Shown piece by piece: positions 16,975 to 28,217 of a stretch of 64,000 bases of DNA (positions within the stretch are counted from its first letter, which is position 1; every line of letters begins with the position of its first letter). Below the pieces are notes generated by a model that was not told where the DNA came from, made no database searches, and saw only the letters and a list, made by a program, of their open reading frames with translations. A program made the translations under genes and the position numbers. The DNA is from Pseudomonadota bacterium. GTDB taxonomy: Bacteria > Pseudomonadota > Alphaproteobacteria > Rhizobiales > Rhizobiaceae. The stretch covers positions 1-64,000 of the forward strand of contig JAIUPA010000009.1 in the NCBI GenBank assembly GCA_020161665.1. The letters run 5' to 3'.

Positions 16975-17744
16975 CCGACCTGCTCGGTTCCCGTCAGGAT
17001 GGTGACGGGACGAGCCTTCTTGCGCCGCGTCAGAAGCCAGGCAACGCCTGCAAGGTCAACAATGCCGACCAGACCGCGCTGCAGGTTGGAATAGTTGGAG
17101 CGTCCGGCCCCGCGCGGGCGATGAGTGACATCGACATGGACGATCTCCCAGCCATCCCGCGCAAAAAGCGCCGGGAGATAGCGGTGCATGTGATCGAAAT
17201 AGGGAAGTGCCAGATAGGCGTCGCGGCGAAAGGCCTTCAATCCGCAGCCGGTATCGCGCGTGTTGTCTTTCAGGATGCGGGCACGCAAACCGTTGGCAAA
17301 GCGGGAGGCCAGACGCTTCGACAGCGTATCCTGCCGCTTGACCCGCTGGCCCGCGACAAGACCGATGCGCCCCGTCTGATCTTTCATGAGCGGTGCGGCA
17401 AGGCCGGGCAGTTCTTCAGCCGGGTTCTGACCATCGCCATCCAGCGTGCAGACGATGGCGGCGCGGGCGGCGAGAACGCCGTTGTGAACCGCCGCACTCT
17501 GGCCGCCGCGCTGGTCATGCACCACAACCTTCAGGCAGGGCATGGCGGTTGCGGCCTGACGCAGCCGCGCTACCGAGTCATCCGTCGAGCAATCATCAAC
17601 CACGATGATTTCGAAACCGGCCACCGGGGTCAGCGCATCGCGGATCGCCTCCACCAGAGCGACGATATTCTCCGCCTCGTTGCGCGCGGGAATGACGATG
17701 GAAAGTTCAGGCGTCGCGTTGGCGACGGGCGTGTCCTCGGACAT
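16971..17744 (-). CDS. GT2 glycosyltransferase, polyprenyl-phosphate sugar synthase type
   Basis: The 257-residue GT-A enzyme resembles dolichol-phosphate mannose synthase and ArnC/RgtE. Visible motifs are SIVIPARNEAENI, IIVVDDCSTDDS, the DXD-like LDGDGQNP (metal and nucleotide-sugar binding) and the acceptor-side DTGCGLKAFRRDAY. It should load a sugar from a nucleotide donor onto a polyprenyl phosphate, which the next gene's GT39 domain would then use. No large C-terminal membrane domain is present, only a hydrophobic stretch near residue 230. It overlaps the downstream gene by 4 bases. RgtE-like dodecaprenyl-phosphate-GalA synthase is one possibility. Confidence 0.82.
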   Translation of the reverse strand: MSEDTPVANATPELSIVIPARNEAENIVALVEAIRDALTPVAGFEIIVVDDCSTDDSVARLRQAATAMPCLKVVVHDQRGGQSAAVHNGVLAARAAIVCTLDGDGQNPAEELPGLAAPLMKDQTGRIGLVAGQRVKRQDTLSKRLASRFANGLRARILKDNTRDTGCGLKAFRRDAYLALPYFDHMHRYLPALFARDGWEIVHVDVTHRPRGAGRSNYSNLQRGLVGIVDLAGVAWLLTRRKKARPVTILTGTEQVG

Positions 17745-17837
17745 GACGGGCTACTCACTGCAATGTCAGTCCGAGCCTTATGCGACACGATCACAAAGGT
17801 TTGATGACAGGTAAGGGGGTTGATGGCAGGCCGGAGG

Positions 17838-18896
17838 TCAGTCCTGCACCACCAGCAGATCGCGCGCCGCAAAATGCAGGCGGGCCGGATCACCGATATT
17901 CGGCAGGCGGCTGTCGGGTGCATTGAAGCGGTCAAACGACATGCGATGACCGGCCACATCAAGCTTCACGCGAATGACCGAACCGAGAAACTGGGTGGAG
18001 ACGACCGTGCCCGGCAGGCTGGTGTCGCCATGTTCCGCACGGTCAACGGCCCCGGCCTCGGGACGAAGTGCCAGCGACACTTTCTCGCCCGGACCGCGAT
18101 GCACGATGGGCTCGGCCAGAGACACCACCGTTTCACCGATGCGCACGGTGCCGTTCGGGTCCAGAACCTCGGCCTCGATCATGTTGAGCGTGCCGACGAA
18201 GGACGCCACAAAGCGGGTGGCCGGGCGATTATAGATGTCAGACGGCGCACCGATCTGTTCGGCGCGTCCGCCATTCATCACCACAATACGATCAGAGATC
18301 GACAGTGCTTCTTCCTGATCATGGGTGACGAAAATCGTGGTGATGCCAAGCTTGCGCTGGATGGCGCGGATTTCCTCGCGCAGCGAAACGCGGATTTTAG
18401 CATCGAGCGCGGAAAGCGGTTCATCAAGCAGAAGCACGCGCGGACGCGGAGCGAGTGCGCGGGCGAGCGCCACGCGCTGCTGCTGGCCACCCGACATCTG
18501 GTAGGGGTAGCGGTCGGCCAGATGTTCGAGATTGATGAGGCGCAGCATCTCGTCCACCCGCGTGGCAATGTCGGATTTCGCGACACCCGCCACTTTCAGG
18601 CCAAAGGCCACGTTGTCGAAAACGGTCATGTTCGGGAACAGCGCATAGGCCTGAAAAACCATGCCGATATTGCGCTGGCGTGACGGAACGCCGGTAATAT
18701 CCGCGCCATCAAGCAGGATGCGTCCGGCGCTCGGGGCTTCAAACCCGGCGACCATGCGCAGCACCGTTGTCTTGCCGCAGCCCGACGGCCCGAGGAAGGA
18801 GATGAATTCGCCCTTGTCGATATCGAGGCTGAAATCCTTCACCACATGGTTCTGGCCGAAGCTTTTGCCGATGGCGGCAATCCGCAGGAAGTTCAT
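17838..18896 (-). CDS. Pot/Fbp-type ABC importer ATPase
   Basis: The 352-residue ATPase is of the spermidine/putrescine, Fe3+ and related class. It has Walker A GPSGCGKT, signature MSGGQQQR, Walker B VLLLDEPLSALD, the switch His in VTHDQEEA, and a C-terminal TOBE-type domain (about residues 245-350). The start at 18896 is set by AAGGAG with 9-base spacing. It overlaps the upstream permease stop by 4 bases, so a longer reading into the permease gene is rejected. Last gene of a four-gene binding-protein, permease, permease, ATPase operon. Confidence 0.9.
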   Translation of the reverse strand: MNFLRIAAIGKSFGQNHVVKDFSLDIDKGEFISFLGPSGCGKTTVLRMVAGFEAPSAGRILLDGADITGVPSRQRNIGMVFQAYALFPNMTVFDNVAFGLKVAGVAKSDIATRVDEMLRLINLEHLADRYPYQMSGGQQQRVALARALAPRPRVLLLDEPLSALDAKIRVSLREEIRAIQRKLGITTIFVTHDQEEALSISDRIVVMNGGRAEQIGAPSDIYNRPATRFVASFVGTLNMIEAEVLDPNGTVRIGETVVSLAEPIVHRGPGEKVSLALRPEAGAVDRAEHGDTSLPGTVVSTQFLGSVIRVKLDVAGHRMSFDRFNAPDSRLPNIGDPARLHFAARDLLVVQD

Positions 18897-19729
18897 GCAG
18901 GCATCTCCTTGGCAGGACGGAAGCGGAAACGGGGCAAGAGGCGCGTGCCCGGCTTTTTCGTGGCGAAGATCTGCATCATCAGCATGCAGGCCCATGTCAG
19001 TGCGAAGGTCATCACCGCAAGGGCTGCCGGTTCATAGGCACGGTCCTGGCCGATCTGCACCAGATAGGGACCGAAGGCCGGACGGTTCAAAAGGCTCGCC
19101 AGCACGAATTCCCCCAGCGAGATCGAGAAGGTGAGGAAGGCTCCCGAAACGATGGCCGAACGCACATTCGGGAAGATGACCGACACGATGGTGCGCAGGC
19201 GCGAGGCGCCCAGGCTTTCGGCGGCCTCCGTCAGCGTGGCGATGTCGATCACCGACATGCCGTTATCCACAGCGCGGAACATATAGGGCAGCGAGAGCAC
19301 GACATAGCCGACCACCAGCAGTGCATTGGTGCCTACATCGCTTGTCGTCAGCGGCAGAAGCGAGTTCGAGCCAAACAGACGGATATAGCCAAAGACCAGA
19401 ACGACCGGCGGGATGATGAGCGGCAGAAGGCTTAAGAATTCGATGAGCGGGCGAAGGCGCGGCAGCTTCAGCCGCACCCAATAGATCGTCGGCACGACGA
19501 TCAGCGCGCCGAGAACAATCGCCGTGAACGAGGCGATGGCCGAGAAGGAAAGCGTTGCCAGAAACACGTTGCTGCCGAGCACGGCGCGGTAGGCGGCAAG
19601 GCTCCACTCACCGCGCACCATCTGCAGCGAGAACTGGAAGGTCGCATAAAGCGGGATCAGGAAATAAGCGCCCGCCAGAATGGCGATCATGACGGAGGCG
19701 AAGGGGAAGCCCTTTTTCATTTCTGCCAC
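18893..19729 (-). CDS. Pot/Fbp-type ABC importer permease (PotC-like)
   Basis: The 278-residue inner-membrane permease has about six hydrophobic segments. The cytoplasmic coupling motif EAAESLGASRLRTIVSVIFPNV lies near residue 170, and the PotC-like SLGEFVLASLLNRP sits near the end. It overlaps the upstream permease gene by 13 bases and the downstream ATPase gene by 4. It pairs with the PotB-like subunit encoded immediately upstream. Confidence 0.88.
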   Translation of the reverse strand: MAEMKKGFPFASVMIAILAGAYFLIPLYATFQFSLQMVRGEWSLAAYRAVLGSNVFLATLSFSAIASFTAIVLGALIVVPTIYWVRLKLPRLRPLIEFLSLLPLIIPPVVLVFGYIRLFGSNSLLPLTTSDVGTNALLVVGYVVLSLPYMFRAVDNGMSVIDIATLTEAAESLGASRLRTIVSVIFPNVRSAIVSGAFLTFSISLGEFVLASLLNRPAFGPYLVQIGQDRAYEPAALAVMTFALTWACMLMMQIFATKKPGTRLLPRFRFRPAKEMPA

Positions 19730-20631
19730 CGTTCGGCGCGATTGCGCAGCACGAGATAGAGAATGTTCGAAACCGCCATGATGACCACCATGCCAAAGGC
19801 CAGCGCATAGCCGAGGTTCGGATTGTAGAGCACGTTGCCCTGAATTTGCTGGAACAGCACAATCGGCACCACGCCGAAGCGTGACCCGGTCAGCGCATAG
19901 ACCGTGACCAGCGTTCCAAAGGCGTTGGCAAACAACAGCAGGAAACAGCCGAGCACGGAGGGGGCCAGAACCGGCAGCGCCACCATGCGCCAGTATTGCC
20001 GCCGCGTGGCCCCGAGAATTTCAGCGGCCTCGCGCCATTCCGCCTTCAGCCCGTCCATGGCGGGCGTGACGATCAACAACATCAGCGGCAGCTGGAAATA
20101 GAGATAGGTGAGCGCCAGTCCCCAGAAGGAGAACAGGTTGAAACCGGCGCTGTAGATATTGAAACCGAACACGTCGCGCAGCACCACGGTTACGAGACCC
20201 AGCCGCCCGAGCGTGGCGATAAAGGCAAAGGCGAGCGGAATGCCTGCGAAATTCGAGGCGACGCCGGAAAAGGTCATGAAGGCCGGACGCACCCAGGACG
20301 GCAATCCGCCGAGAATGACGGCATAGGCGAGAAGAAGCCCGAACACCGACCCGATGGCCGCCGAAAAGAGGCTCAAGCGCATGGAAAGCGAGAAGGCCGC
20401 CAGCATGTTCGGCGAGAACAGCGCCGCGATGTTGTCCAGCGTGTAGGTGCCCGCCGGGTTCTGGAACGCACCATTGACGAGATAGAGAACGGGCGCGACG
20501 AGGAATGTGAGGCAGAACAGCAGGAAGGGGGCAGCCCCCAGCCAGCTCCAGTTCCAGCGGCGCGCAAAGTTCATCGCAGGCATCGGGTCCAACATGCGTT
20601 CGCCCTTCGAGGCCGCGTCTGCCATGCTCAT
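19717..20631 (-). CDS. Pot/Fbp-type ABC importer permease (PotB-like)
   Basis: The 304-residue inner-membrane permease has a first hydrophobic segment around residues 31-52 and the coupling motif EAAEILGATRRQYWRMVALPVL near residue 195. Several starts are possible. The GTG at 20649 lacks a ribosome-binding site, and the ATG at 20640 lies directly against GAGAGGG. The ATG at 20631 has 9-base spacing from it and is preferred. It follows the binding-protein gene after a stem-loop. Confidence 0.85.
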   Translation of the reverse strand: MSMADAASKGERMLDPMPAMNFARRWNWSWLGAAPFLLFCLTFLVAPVLYLVNGAFQNPAGTYTLDNIAALFSPNMLAAFSLSMRLSLFSAAIGSVFGLLLAYAVILGGLPSWVRPAFMTFSGVASNFAGIPLAFAFIATLGRLGLVTVVLRDVFGFNIYSAGFNLFSFWGLALTYLYFQLPLMLLIVTPAMDGLKAEWREAAEILGATRRQYWRMVALPVLAPSVLGCFLLLFANAFGTLVTVYALTGSRFGVVPIVLFQQIQGNVLYNPNLGYALAFGMVVIMAVSNILYLVLRNRAERWQK

Positions 20632-20658
20632 CGCCTTCATCCCTCTCACAAATCCAAA

Positions 20659-20687
20659 GAGGGCACCCGGTCGCGCCGGATGCCCTC
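20659..20687 (-). other. Intergenic stem-loop after the binding-protein gene
   Basis: GAGGGCA (20659-20665) pairs with TGCCCTC (20681-20687), and an inner CCGG/CCGG continues the stem around a 5-base loop. It has no T-run. Its place between receptor and permease genes matches that of the ugpB-ugpA hairpin and suggests protection of the receptor mRNA. Confidence 0.55.
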
Positions 20688-20708
20688 AACTGATTTCGAC
20701 TTATCGGC

Positions 20709-21803
20709 TTACTGAGCGCCCATTTCCTTGGCCCAGGTTTCAGCCACGACGGCCTTGGCCGCAGACTGCTCCTCGAGCGTCGGGAAGACGGCCTTGGCAT
20801 AACCTTCAGCCGGCGGCATCTTGGCCAGAAGATCCTGCGGGATCTTGTTCTGGGCAGCCAGATCGTTGAAGCGGATCGGGTGGCAATAGCCCTTCAGCCA
20901 GCCCAGCTGACCTTCGTCGGAATAGAGGTATTCCATCCAGAGCTTGGCGGCATTCGGATGCGGGGCGTAGGCGGAAATCGCCTGAACGTAAACGCCAGCG
21001 ATAACGCCATCGGCCGGAACAATAACCTCCATCGGCGGGTTGCCAGCCAGCTTGTCGCGCATGGCCAGAACATTGTAGTCCCAGTCAAACAGGATCGGCG
21101 TGGTGCCCTGCGCCATGTTCTGGGCCGAGCCATTGACCGGAACCAGATTGCCGCTTTCCTTGAGCGCCTTCATGAAGGCGGTGCCTTCCTTGGCGGCGTC
21201 GGCACCCTTGCCACCCTTGGCAAGACCGGCGGCATAAACGGTCATCATCGAGGAATTGCCGGTGCGCGGATCGCCCGGCATGGCAACGGAGTTGGCGTAC
21301 TTGGCGTCGGTCAGATCGGCAAAGCCCTTCGGCACATCCTTGACGATGTCCTTGTTCACGCCCATGGCGAGAACGCCGTAATAATCGCCGTACCAGTAGC
21401 CTTCGGCATCCTTGGCGCTATCGGGGATCGAGTCCCAGGTGGAGACCTTGTAAGGCTGGATCAGGCCATCCTTCTTGGCCGCCGGGCCGAAGGACAGACC
21501 AACGTCGATCACGTCGGGGGCCTGCGGGCCGGTATTGCCCTTGTTGGCCTTGATGGCTTCGATTTCATCGCCGGAACCGGCATTCGGGTTCAGTTCGTTG
21601 ACGGTGATGCCGTACTTGGCCTTGAAGCCCTCAATCACCTCGCCGTAGCCGCACCAGTCATGCGGCAGCGCGATGGTCGTCAGCGTGCCTTCCTTCTTGG
21701 CAGCAGCGATGAGTTCGGCGCTCGGTTCAGCAGCGGCAACGGCTGCGGAGGCCGCAACGAGAGCGGTCGTCAGAACGAGCAGACGGTGGGAATGGTTCAA
21801 CAC
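20709..21803 (-). CDS. ABC importer periplasmic binding protein (family 1/PotD-Fbp-like)
   Basis: The 364-residue secreted receptor has a signal peptide with a VAAA cleavage region near residue 24. The mature protein starts EPSAELIAAAKKEGTLTTIALP, typical of iron, polyamine and phosphonate-like binding proteins. A GTG start is chosen because AGGAG lies 6 bases before it; the longer frame starting at 21821 would consume that ribosome-binding site. It heads the four-gene importer operon. The ligand is not clear: the neighbouring pncB and lipid A genes do not point to one compound. Confidence 0.85.
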   Translation of the reverse strand: MLNHSHRLLVLTTALVAASAAVAAAEPSAELIAAAKKEGTLTTIALPHDWCGYGEVIEGFKAKYGITVNELNPNAGSGDEIEAIKANKGNTGPQAPDVIDVGLSFGPAAKKDGLIQPYKVSTWDSIPDSAKDAEGYWYGDYYGVLAMGVNKDIVKDVPKGFADLTDAKYANSVAMPGDPRTGNSSMMTVYAAGLAKGGKGADAAKEGTAFMKALKESGNLVPVNGSAQNMAQGTTPILFDWDYNVLAMRDKLAGNPPMEVIVPADGVIAGVYVQAISAYAPHPNAAKLWMEYLYSDEGQLGWLKGYCHPIRFNDLAAQNKIPQDLLAKMPPAEGYAKAVFPTLEEQSAAKAVVAETWAKEMGAQ

Positions 21804-21876
21804 GGTATTCTCCTGGCTCACACGGGTTGGTGTGCCGGGAACCTAGGACCGTTTCGTGAATGGCGTGTGACAGGCT

Positions 21877-23181
21877 TCAGACCCGAACCGGCAGAGCGAC
21901 GCGGTCTTCAGAGCCGAAGAATTTCAGGTAGCGCTCGACCTCCGCCGGGTCTCCGGTCGCCTTTTGCGGATTGTCAGAAAGCTTGACCGCCGGGCGGCCA
22001 TTGGCTTCTGTCACCTTGCAGACGATGGAGATCGGCTTCAGCCCGGCAATTTCGCTCGGCGCGCAACCGGCGAAGTCATTCGTCAGATTGGTGCCCCAAC
22101 CAAAGCTCATGCGCACCCGGCCCTCAAAGTGCTGGTACGTTTCAATGATGGCATCGACATCCAGCCCGTCGGAGAAAATCAGAAGCTTCTTCTTCGGATC
22201 GCGGCCCTTGGCCTTCCACCAGTCGATGATCTTTTCACCGCCCTCAATCGGCGGAGCGCTATCCGGGCGGAAACCCGTCCAGTCGGCCACCCAGTCCGGG
22301 GCATCGCGCAGGAAGGCCGCCGTGCCAAACGCATCCGGCAGGGCGATCAACAGATTGCCGCCGTAAAGCGTGTTCCAGTCACGCAGAACCTTGTAAGGGG
22401 CGGCGCGCAGCTCATCGTCATTGTTGGCAAGGGCTGCGGCGACCATGGGCAGTTCATGGGCGTTGGTGCCGACGGCTTCCAGATCGGAATCCATGGCGAG
22501 CAGCACGTTGCTGGTGCCGGTAAAGGCCGGGCCGATGCCTTCCTTCAACGCTTCCACGCACCAGCGCTGCCACAGGAAGGAATGACGCCGCCGGGTGCCG
22601 AAATCGGAAATCCGAAGTTTCGGCAATGCGCGCAGGCGCTCCACCTTGGTCCACATCTTGGCCTTGGCGCGGGCGTAAAGCACATCCAGCGTGAAGAAGC
22701 CGAGATTGCGCATGGCGGCGCGCGAGCGCAATTCGTTGATGATGGCGAGTGCTGGAATTTCCCACATGGTGGTATCCATCCAGCGGCCATGGAAGGTCAG
22801 CTCATACTGGCCGTCACGCTTGGTCAGTTCGTATTCGGGCAACTGGTATGTCGAGAGCCAGGCGAGAAATTCCGGCTCGAAAATCTGGGCGCGGCCATAG
22901 AAGGTGTTACCGGCGAGCCAGATCATTTCCTTCTTGGTGAGGCGCAGCGTGCGGGCAAAATCCAGTTGCGCGCGCAATTCCCCTTCATCGATCTCTTCGG
23001 CCAGACGCACCGTCTTCGTGCGGTTGATGAGGGAGAAGGTCACATCCACATCGGGATAGAGCTTCCAGATCATCTGCAGCATCAGGAGCTTGTAGAAGTC
23101 CGTGTCGATCAGGCTGCGGATGATCGGGTCCAGCTTGAAGGTGTGGTTATACACCCTTCGTGCGATGTCTGTCTTGGTCAT
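21877..23181 (-). CDS. pncB: Nicotinate phosphoribosyltransferase
   Basis: PncB makes nicotinate mononucleotide from nicotinate and PRPP with ATP, the entry step of the Preiss-Handler NAD salvage route. The 434-residue protein has the usual length and family stretches: [13 protein letters not shown] near the N-terminus, RSFLWQRW-like [13 protein letters not shown], and [10 protein letters not shown] with His242 as the likely phosphorylated residue. C-terminal GWGTNLTND also fits. AGGGAGG precedes the start with good spacing and lies within a potential hairpin. No other NAD gene is adjacent. Confidence 0.95.
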   Translation of the reverse strand: MTKTDIARRVYNHTFKLDPIIRSLIDTDFYKLLMLQMIWKLYPDVDVTFSLINRTKTVRLAEEIDEGELRAQLDFARTLRLTKKEMIWLAGNTFYGRAQIFEPEFLAWLSTYQLPEYELTKRDGQYELTFHGRWMDTTMWEIPALAIINELRSRAAMRNLGFFTLDVLYARAKAKMWTKVERLRALPKLRISDFGTRRRHSFLWQRWCVEALKEGIGPAFTGTSNVLLAMDSDLEAVGTNAHELPMVAAALANNDDELRAAPYKVLRDWNTLYGGNLLIALPDAFGTAAFLRDAPDWVADWTGFRPDSAPPIEGGEKIIDWWKAKGRDPKKKLLIFSDGLDVDAIIETYQHFEGRVRMSFGWGTNLTNDFAGCAPSEIAGLKPISIVCKVTEANGRPAVKLSDNPQKATGDPAEVERYLKFFGSEDRVALPVRV

Positions 23182-23223
23182 GGCCGCCTCCCTGATGAGG
23201 GAACCTAGAGAGAAAAGGCGGCC
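23182..23223 (-). promoter_or_regulatory. Possible RBS-sequestering hairpin in the pncB leader
   Basis: Immediately before the pncB ATG, the minus strand can form an outer stem GGCCGCC / GGCGGCC (plus 23217-23223 and 23182-23188). An inner hairpin, TCCCT-CATC-AGGGA (23189-23202), includes part of the Shine-Dalgarno AGGGAGG. Folding would hide the ribosome-binding site. Regulation is an inference; no metabolite-binding riboswitch class was recognised. Confidence 0.35.
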
Positions 23224-23251
23224 CTTGTCCAGCCTTCAGACGGAGGGCCGC

Positions 23252-24211
23252 TCAATAGCCCGTGGTGCGGTTAATGGTAAACTGCAAGGTTTCACCTGCC
23301 TCATAACGGTCGATCTCGCGCCGCACATGGGCGAAAAGCGCCGAAGGTTCGGACGGAGCAGCGGCGTGCGGGGTGATGACCACATTGTCCAACGCCCAGA
23401 GCGGGCTTGCCTGAGGCAGCGGCTCGACAGCAAAGACATCGAGCGAAGCACCGCCCAGCGTACCATCGGTGAGCGCGGCGAGGAGATCGTCCTCGTTCTG
23501 GCTCTTGCCGCGACCGGCATTGATGAAGAAGGGGCTCCCAAGCGGACCATCCTTCTTCAGCTTGGCGAACAGGGTCTTGTTGTAGAAGCCGGTCGTTTCC
23601 GGCGTCAGCGGCAGCAGGCCAACGAGAATGTCGGTCTTACCGAGGAAGGCGTCGAGACCTGCGGCATCGAAGGTTTCCATGCCGTCGATATGCTTCTTCG
23701 TGCGCGACCAGCCGATCACGTTAAAACCGAGCCCTTTCAGCTTCGTCGCGGCATCGAGCCCCAGAACGCCAAGCCCCATGACGCCGACGGTGACTTCGGC
23801 TGCTTCCGGCTGGATGAACTCATGCCAGTGGCGTTTCTTCTGCTGGTCGAGATAAGGCAGGACGCGGCGCAGGTGGATGAGGCATTGCAGAACCACCCAC
23901 TCGCTCATGCGCGTCGTCAGGTTGCGATCCACGAAGCGGACCAGCGGAATGTCCGGAAGACCCGGCACCGCCATGACGTGATCCACGCCCGCGCCGCCGG
24001 AAAAGAGCACTTTCAGGTCTTGGGCGCGGGTAAACAGATCGGCGTCCGGCTTCCAGACAATGGCGTAATCGATGCCGGTCAGATCGCGCCCGACCTGCGC
24101 CTTGTCCGCCAGATCAATGATGTCGAAGTCCGGGAAATAGGGCTGCATGCCCGCGACCAGATCGGGACGGTCGAACTTCAGGTCGATGATGATGCGGCGG
24201 GCACGGGTCAT
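23252..24211 (-). CDS. Glyoxylate/hydroxypyruvate reductase A-like 2-hydroxyacid dehydrogenase
   Basis: The 319-residue NAD(P)-dependent D-2-hydroxyacid dehydrogenase is closest in pattern to GhrA. The dinucleotide fold shows GVMGLGVLGLDAA, and the catalytic residues appear as Arg in INAGRGKSQNEDDL, Glu in DVFAVEPLP and His in ITPHAAA. The short N-terminal catalytic half (WKPDADLFTRAQDLKVLFSGGAGVDH) is typical of GhrA. The ATG at 24211 is chosen by family length and because it lies beyond the yejF stop. It follows yejF by 13 bases and may be cotranscribed with the yej genes. Confidence 0.85.
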   Translation of the reverse strand: MTRARRIIIDLKFDRPDLVAGMQPYFPDFDIIDLADKAQVGRDLTGIDYAIVWKPDADLFTRAQDLKVLFSGGAGVDHVMAVPGLPDIPLVRFVDRNLTTRMSEWVVLQCLIHLRRVLPYLDQQKKRHWHEFIQPEAAEVTVGVMGLGVLGLDAATKLKGLGFNVIGWSRTKKHIDGMETFDAAGLDAFLGKTDILVGLLPLTPETTGFYNKTLFAKLKKDGPLGSPFFINAGRGKSQNEDDLLAALTDGTLGGASLDVFAVEPLPQASPLWALDNVVITPHAAAPSEPSALFAHVRREIDRYEAGETLQFTINRTTGY

Positions 24212-24224
24212 GACATATTCCGGA

Positions 24225-25862
<1,638 letters not shown>

Positions 25863-25870
25863 GGCCCCTC

Positions 25871-27025
25871 TCAACGGAATGTCTTGCGCGGATCGAAGGC
25901 GTCGCGCACCGCCTCACCGACGAAGATCAGCAGCGAGAGCATGATCGACATGGTGAAAAAGGCCGTCAGGCCGAGCCACGGGGCCTGCAGGTTCTTCTTG
26001 CCCTGCGCGATCATTTCGCCGAGCGACGGCGAGCCGGGCGGCATGCCGAAGCCGAGGAAATCGAGCGAGGTCAGCGTGGTGATCGAGCCGGACAGGATGA
26101 AGGGCAGGAAGGTGAGCGTCGCCACCATGGCATTGGGCAACAGGTGCCGGAACATGATGGTGGCATTACCGACACCGAGCGCACGGGCGGCGCGCACATA
26201 TTCAAAATTGCGGGCTCGCAGGAATTCGGCACGCACCACACCGACGAAGCCGACCCATGAGAACAAGAGCATGATGCCAAGCAACACGAAGAAGCCGGGC
26301 GGCATGATGGCGGCGATGATCAACAGAATGTAGAGCACCGGCATGGACGACCAGATTTCGATGAAACGCTGCATCAAAAGGTCGGTCCAACCGCCGAAAT
26401 AGCCCTGCACGGCCCCTGCCGTCACCCCGATCACCGCCGAAGCAATGGTGAGCGCCAGACCAAACAGCACGGAGATGCGAAAGCCGTAAATCATGCGCGC
26501 CGTCACATCACGGGCCTGATCGTCGGTGCCGAGCCAGTTGAGATTGCCCAGATTGCATTCGGGATCGTTCACCCCGCCCGCATAGCCGGAGCAGCGCTCT
26601 TCCTTACTCATCAGCCAGAAGGGCGCGGTCGGCGCGGAATGGGGAATGTTGGAATTCACTGTGCGGTAGGAATAGTGGATCGGCGGCCAGATGGCCCAGC
26701 CATTGGCCTTGATCTCATCGGCAATGAAGGACGAGCGGTAATCGGTTTCGGCGAGGAACCCGCCAAACTTCTCCTCCGGGTAATTCACCACCACGGGAAA
26801 GAGGATTTCGCCCTTGTAGGAGACAATGATCGGCCGGTCATTGGCAATCAGTTCGGCGCAGAGGCTTGCGAGAAACAGCGCGAGGAACAGCCAGAACGAC
26901 CACCAGCCGCGGCGGTTGGCCTTGAAGTTTTCCAGACGTCGCCGGTTTACGGGCGAAAGGAAGGCCCGCTTCGGCTTTTCGACAGCGGCCTGCAGGGTGG
27001 AGGTGGTGGTTGCATCCGTCATCAT
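25871..27025 (-). CDS. yejE: Peptide ABC importer permease YejE
   Basis: The 384-residue permease is of the DppC class with the long periplasmic insert characteristic of YejE (about residues 70-180, including SYRTVNSNIPHSAPTAPFWL and NWLGTDDQARDV). Membrane segments then follow, with the coupling motif EYVRAARALGVGNATIMFRHLLPN. GGAGG precedes the start, which overlaps the yejB stop by one base; an ATG one codon later is equally possible. It pairs with YejB. Confidence 0.93.
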   Translation of the reverse strand: MMTDATTTSTLQAAVEKPKRAFLSPVNRRRLENFKANRRGWWSFWLFLALFLASLCAELIANDRPIIVSYKGEILFPVVVNYPEEKFGGFLAETDYRSSFIADEIKANGWAIWPPIHYSYRTVNSNIPHSAPTAPFWLMSKEERCSGYAGGVNDPECNLGNLNWLGTDDQARDVTARMIYGFRISVLFGLALTIASAVIGVTAGAVQGYFGGWTDLLMQRFIEIWSSMPVLYILLIIAAIMPPGFFVLLGIMLLFSWVGFVGVVRAEFLRARNFEYVRAARALGVGNATIMFRHLLPNAMVATLTFLPFILSGSITTLTSLDFLGFGMPPGSPSLGEMIAQGKKNLQAPWLGLTAFFTMSIMLSLLIFVGEAVRDAFDPRKTFR

Positions 27026-28122
27026 CACACCTCCCGCTTTTCAAAGTCGATGCGCGGATCAATCCACGTATAGAGCAGGTCGGAGACAAGGCCGACGACA
27101 AGGCCCAGAAGCGAGAAGATGTAAAGCGTGCCGAAGACGATCGGGTAGTCGCGATTGACGACGGCCAGATAACCAAGACGCCCCAGACCATCCAGAGAGA
27201 AGATGTTTTCGATCAGCAGCGAGCCGGTGAAGAAGGCCGAGATGAAGGCCCCCGGAAACCCGGCAATCACGATCAGCATGGCGTTGCGGAAGACGTGGCC
27301 GTAAAGCACCCGCCCCTCGGTCAGCCCCTTGGCGCGGGCCGTCACCACATATTGCTTGCGGATTTCATCGAGGAAGGAATTCTTGGTCAAAAGCGTGGTC
27401 GTGGCAAAGGCCGAGAGCGACAGCGCAATCAGCGGCAGCGTGATGTGCCAGAAATAGTCGACGATCTTCTGCCACCACGAGAGTTCGGCGAAATTATCCG
27501 AGACGAGGCCGCGCAGCGGGAACCAGTCGAAGAAAGAGCCACCGGCAAAAAGCACGATCAGCAGGATGCCGAACAGGAAGCTTGGTACCGCATAGCCGAT
27601 GATGATGATTCCCGATGTCCAGACATCGAAGGCCGAGCCATCCTTCACCGCCTTGCGAATGCCGAGCGGAATGGAAATCATGTAGGAAATCAGCAGGATC
27701 CAGATGCCGAGTGAAATCGACACCGGCATCTTGTCGATGATCAGATCAATCACCTTGGTATTGCGGAAGAAGCTCTCGCCGAAATCGAACCGGATGTAGT
27801 TTCCCATCATATCCAGGAAGCGGGTCAGCGGCGGCTTGTCGAAACCGAACTGCTTTTCGAGCTTCTTGATCAGTTCCGGATCAAGGCCCTGCGCGCCGCG
27901 ATATTTGGAATTGGCTTCCTGCGCGGCGAAATCCTGGCCGCCCATCAGGTCACCGCCGCCGGTCAGACGATCTGACGCGCTATCACCTTGGCCTGTCAGC
28001 TGCGCGACCACCTGCTCGACCGGACCGCCCGGTGCGAACTGCACGACAAGGAAGGAAATGCCCATGATGCCGACGATGGTCGGGATCATCAAAAGAAGGC
28101 GTCTGAAGATATAGGCGCCCAT
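27025..28122 (-). CDS. yejB: Peptide ABC importer permease YejB
   Basis: The 365-residue DppB-class permease starts [19 protein letters not shown], the standard first helix. A periplasmic segment (about residues 40-110) precedes five more helices. The coupling loop contains [25 protein letters not shown]. The second of two in-frame ATGs is used because it sits at the conserved N-terminus with AAGG about 10 bases upstream. It overlaps yejE by one base. Confidence 0.93.
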   Translation of the reverse strand: MGAYIFRRLLLMIPTIVGIMGISFLVVQFAPGGPVEQVVAQLTGQGDSASDRLTGGGDLMGGQDFAAQEANSKYRGAQGLDPELIKKLEKQFGFDKPPLTRFLDMMGNYIRFDFGESFFRNTKVIDLIIDKMPVSISLGIWILLISYMISIPLGIRKAVKDGSAFDVWTSGIIIIGYAVPSFLFGILLIVLFAGGSFFDWFPLRGLVSDNFAELSWWQKIVDYFWHITLPLIALSLSAFATTTLLTKNSFLDEIRKQYVVTARAKGLTEGRVLYGHVFRNAMLIVIAGFPGAFISAFFTGSLLIENIFSLDGLGRLGYLAVVNRDYPIVFGTLYIFSLLGLVVGLVSDLLYTWIDPRIDFEKREV

Positions 28123-28217
28123 GGGGTCAGGCCTTCTTTCCATGGTTCGACCGGCGAAAAGCCGATGATTCGTTCCATTTCATTTGGTAACGCCTTCCCG
28201 CGTCAACGCAACCCCGC

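Noticed and set aside
18897..18995. Upstream extension of the Pot-type ATPase
   Set aside because: It lies inside the permease gene and skips the AAGGAG site that fits the ATG at 18896.
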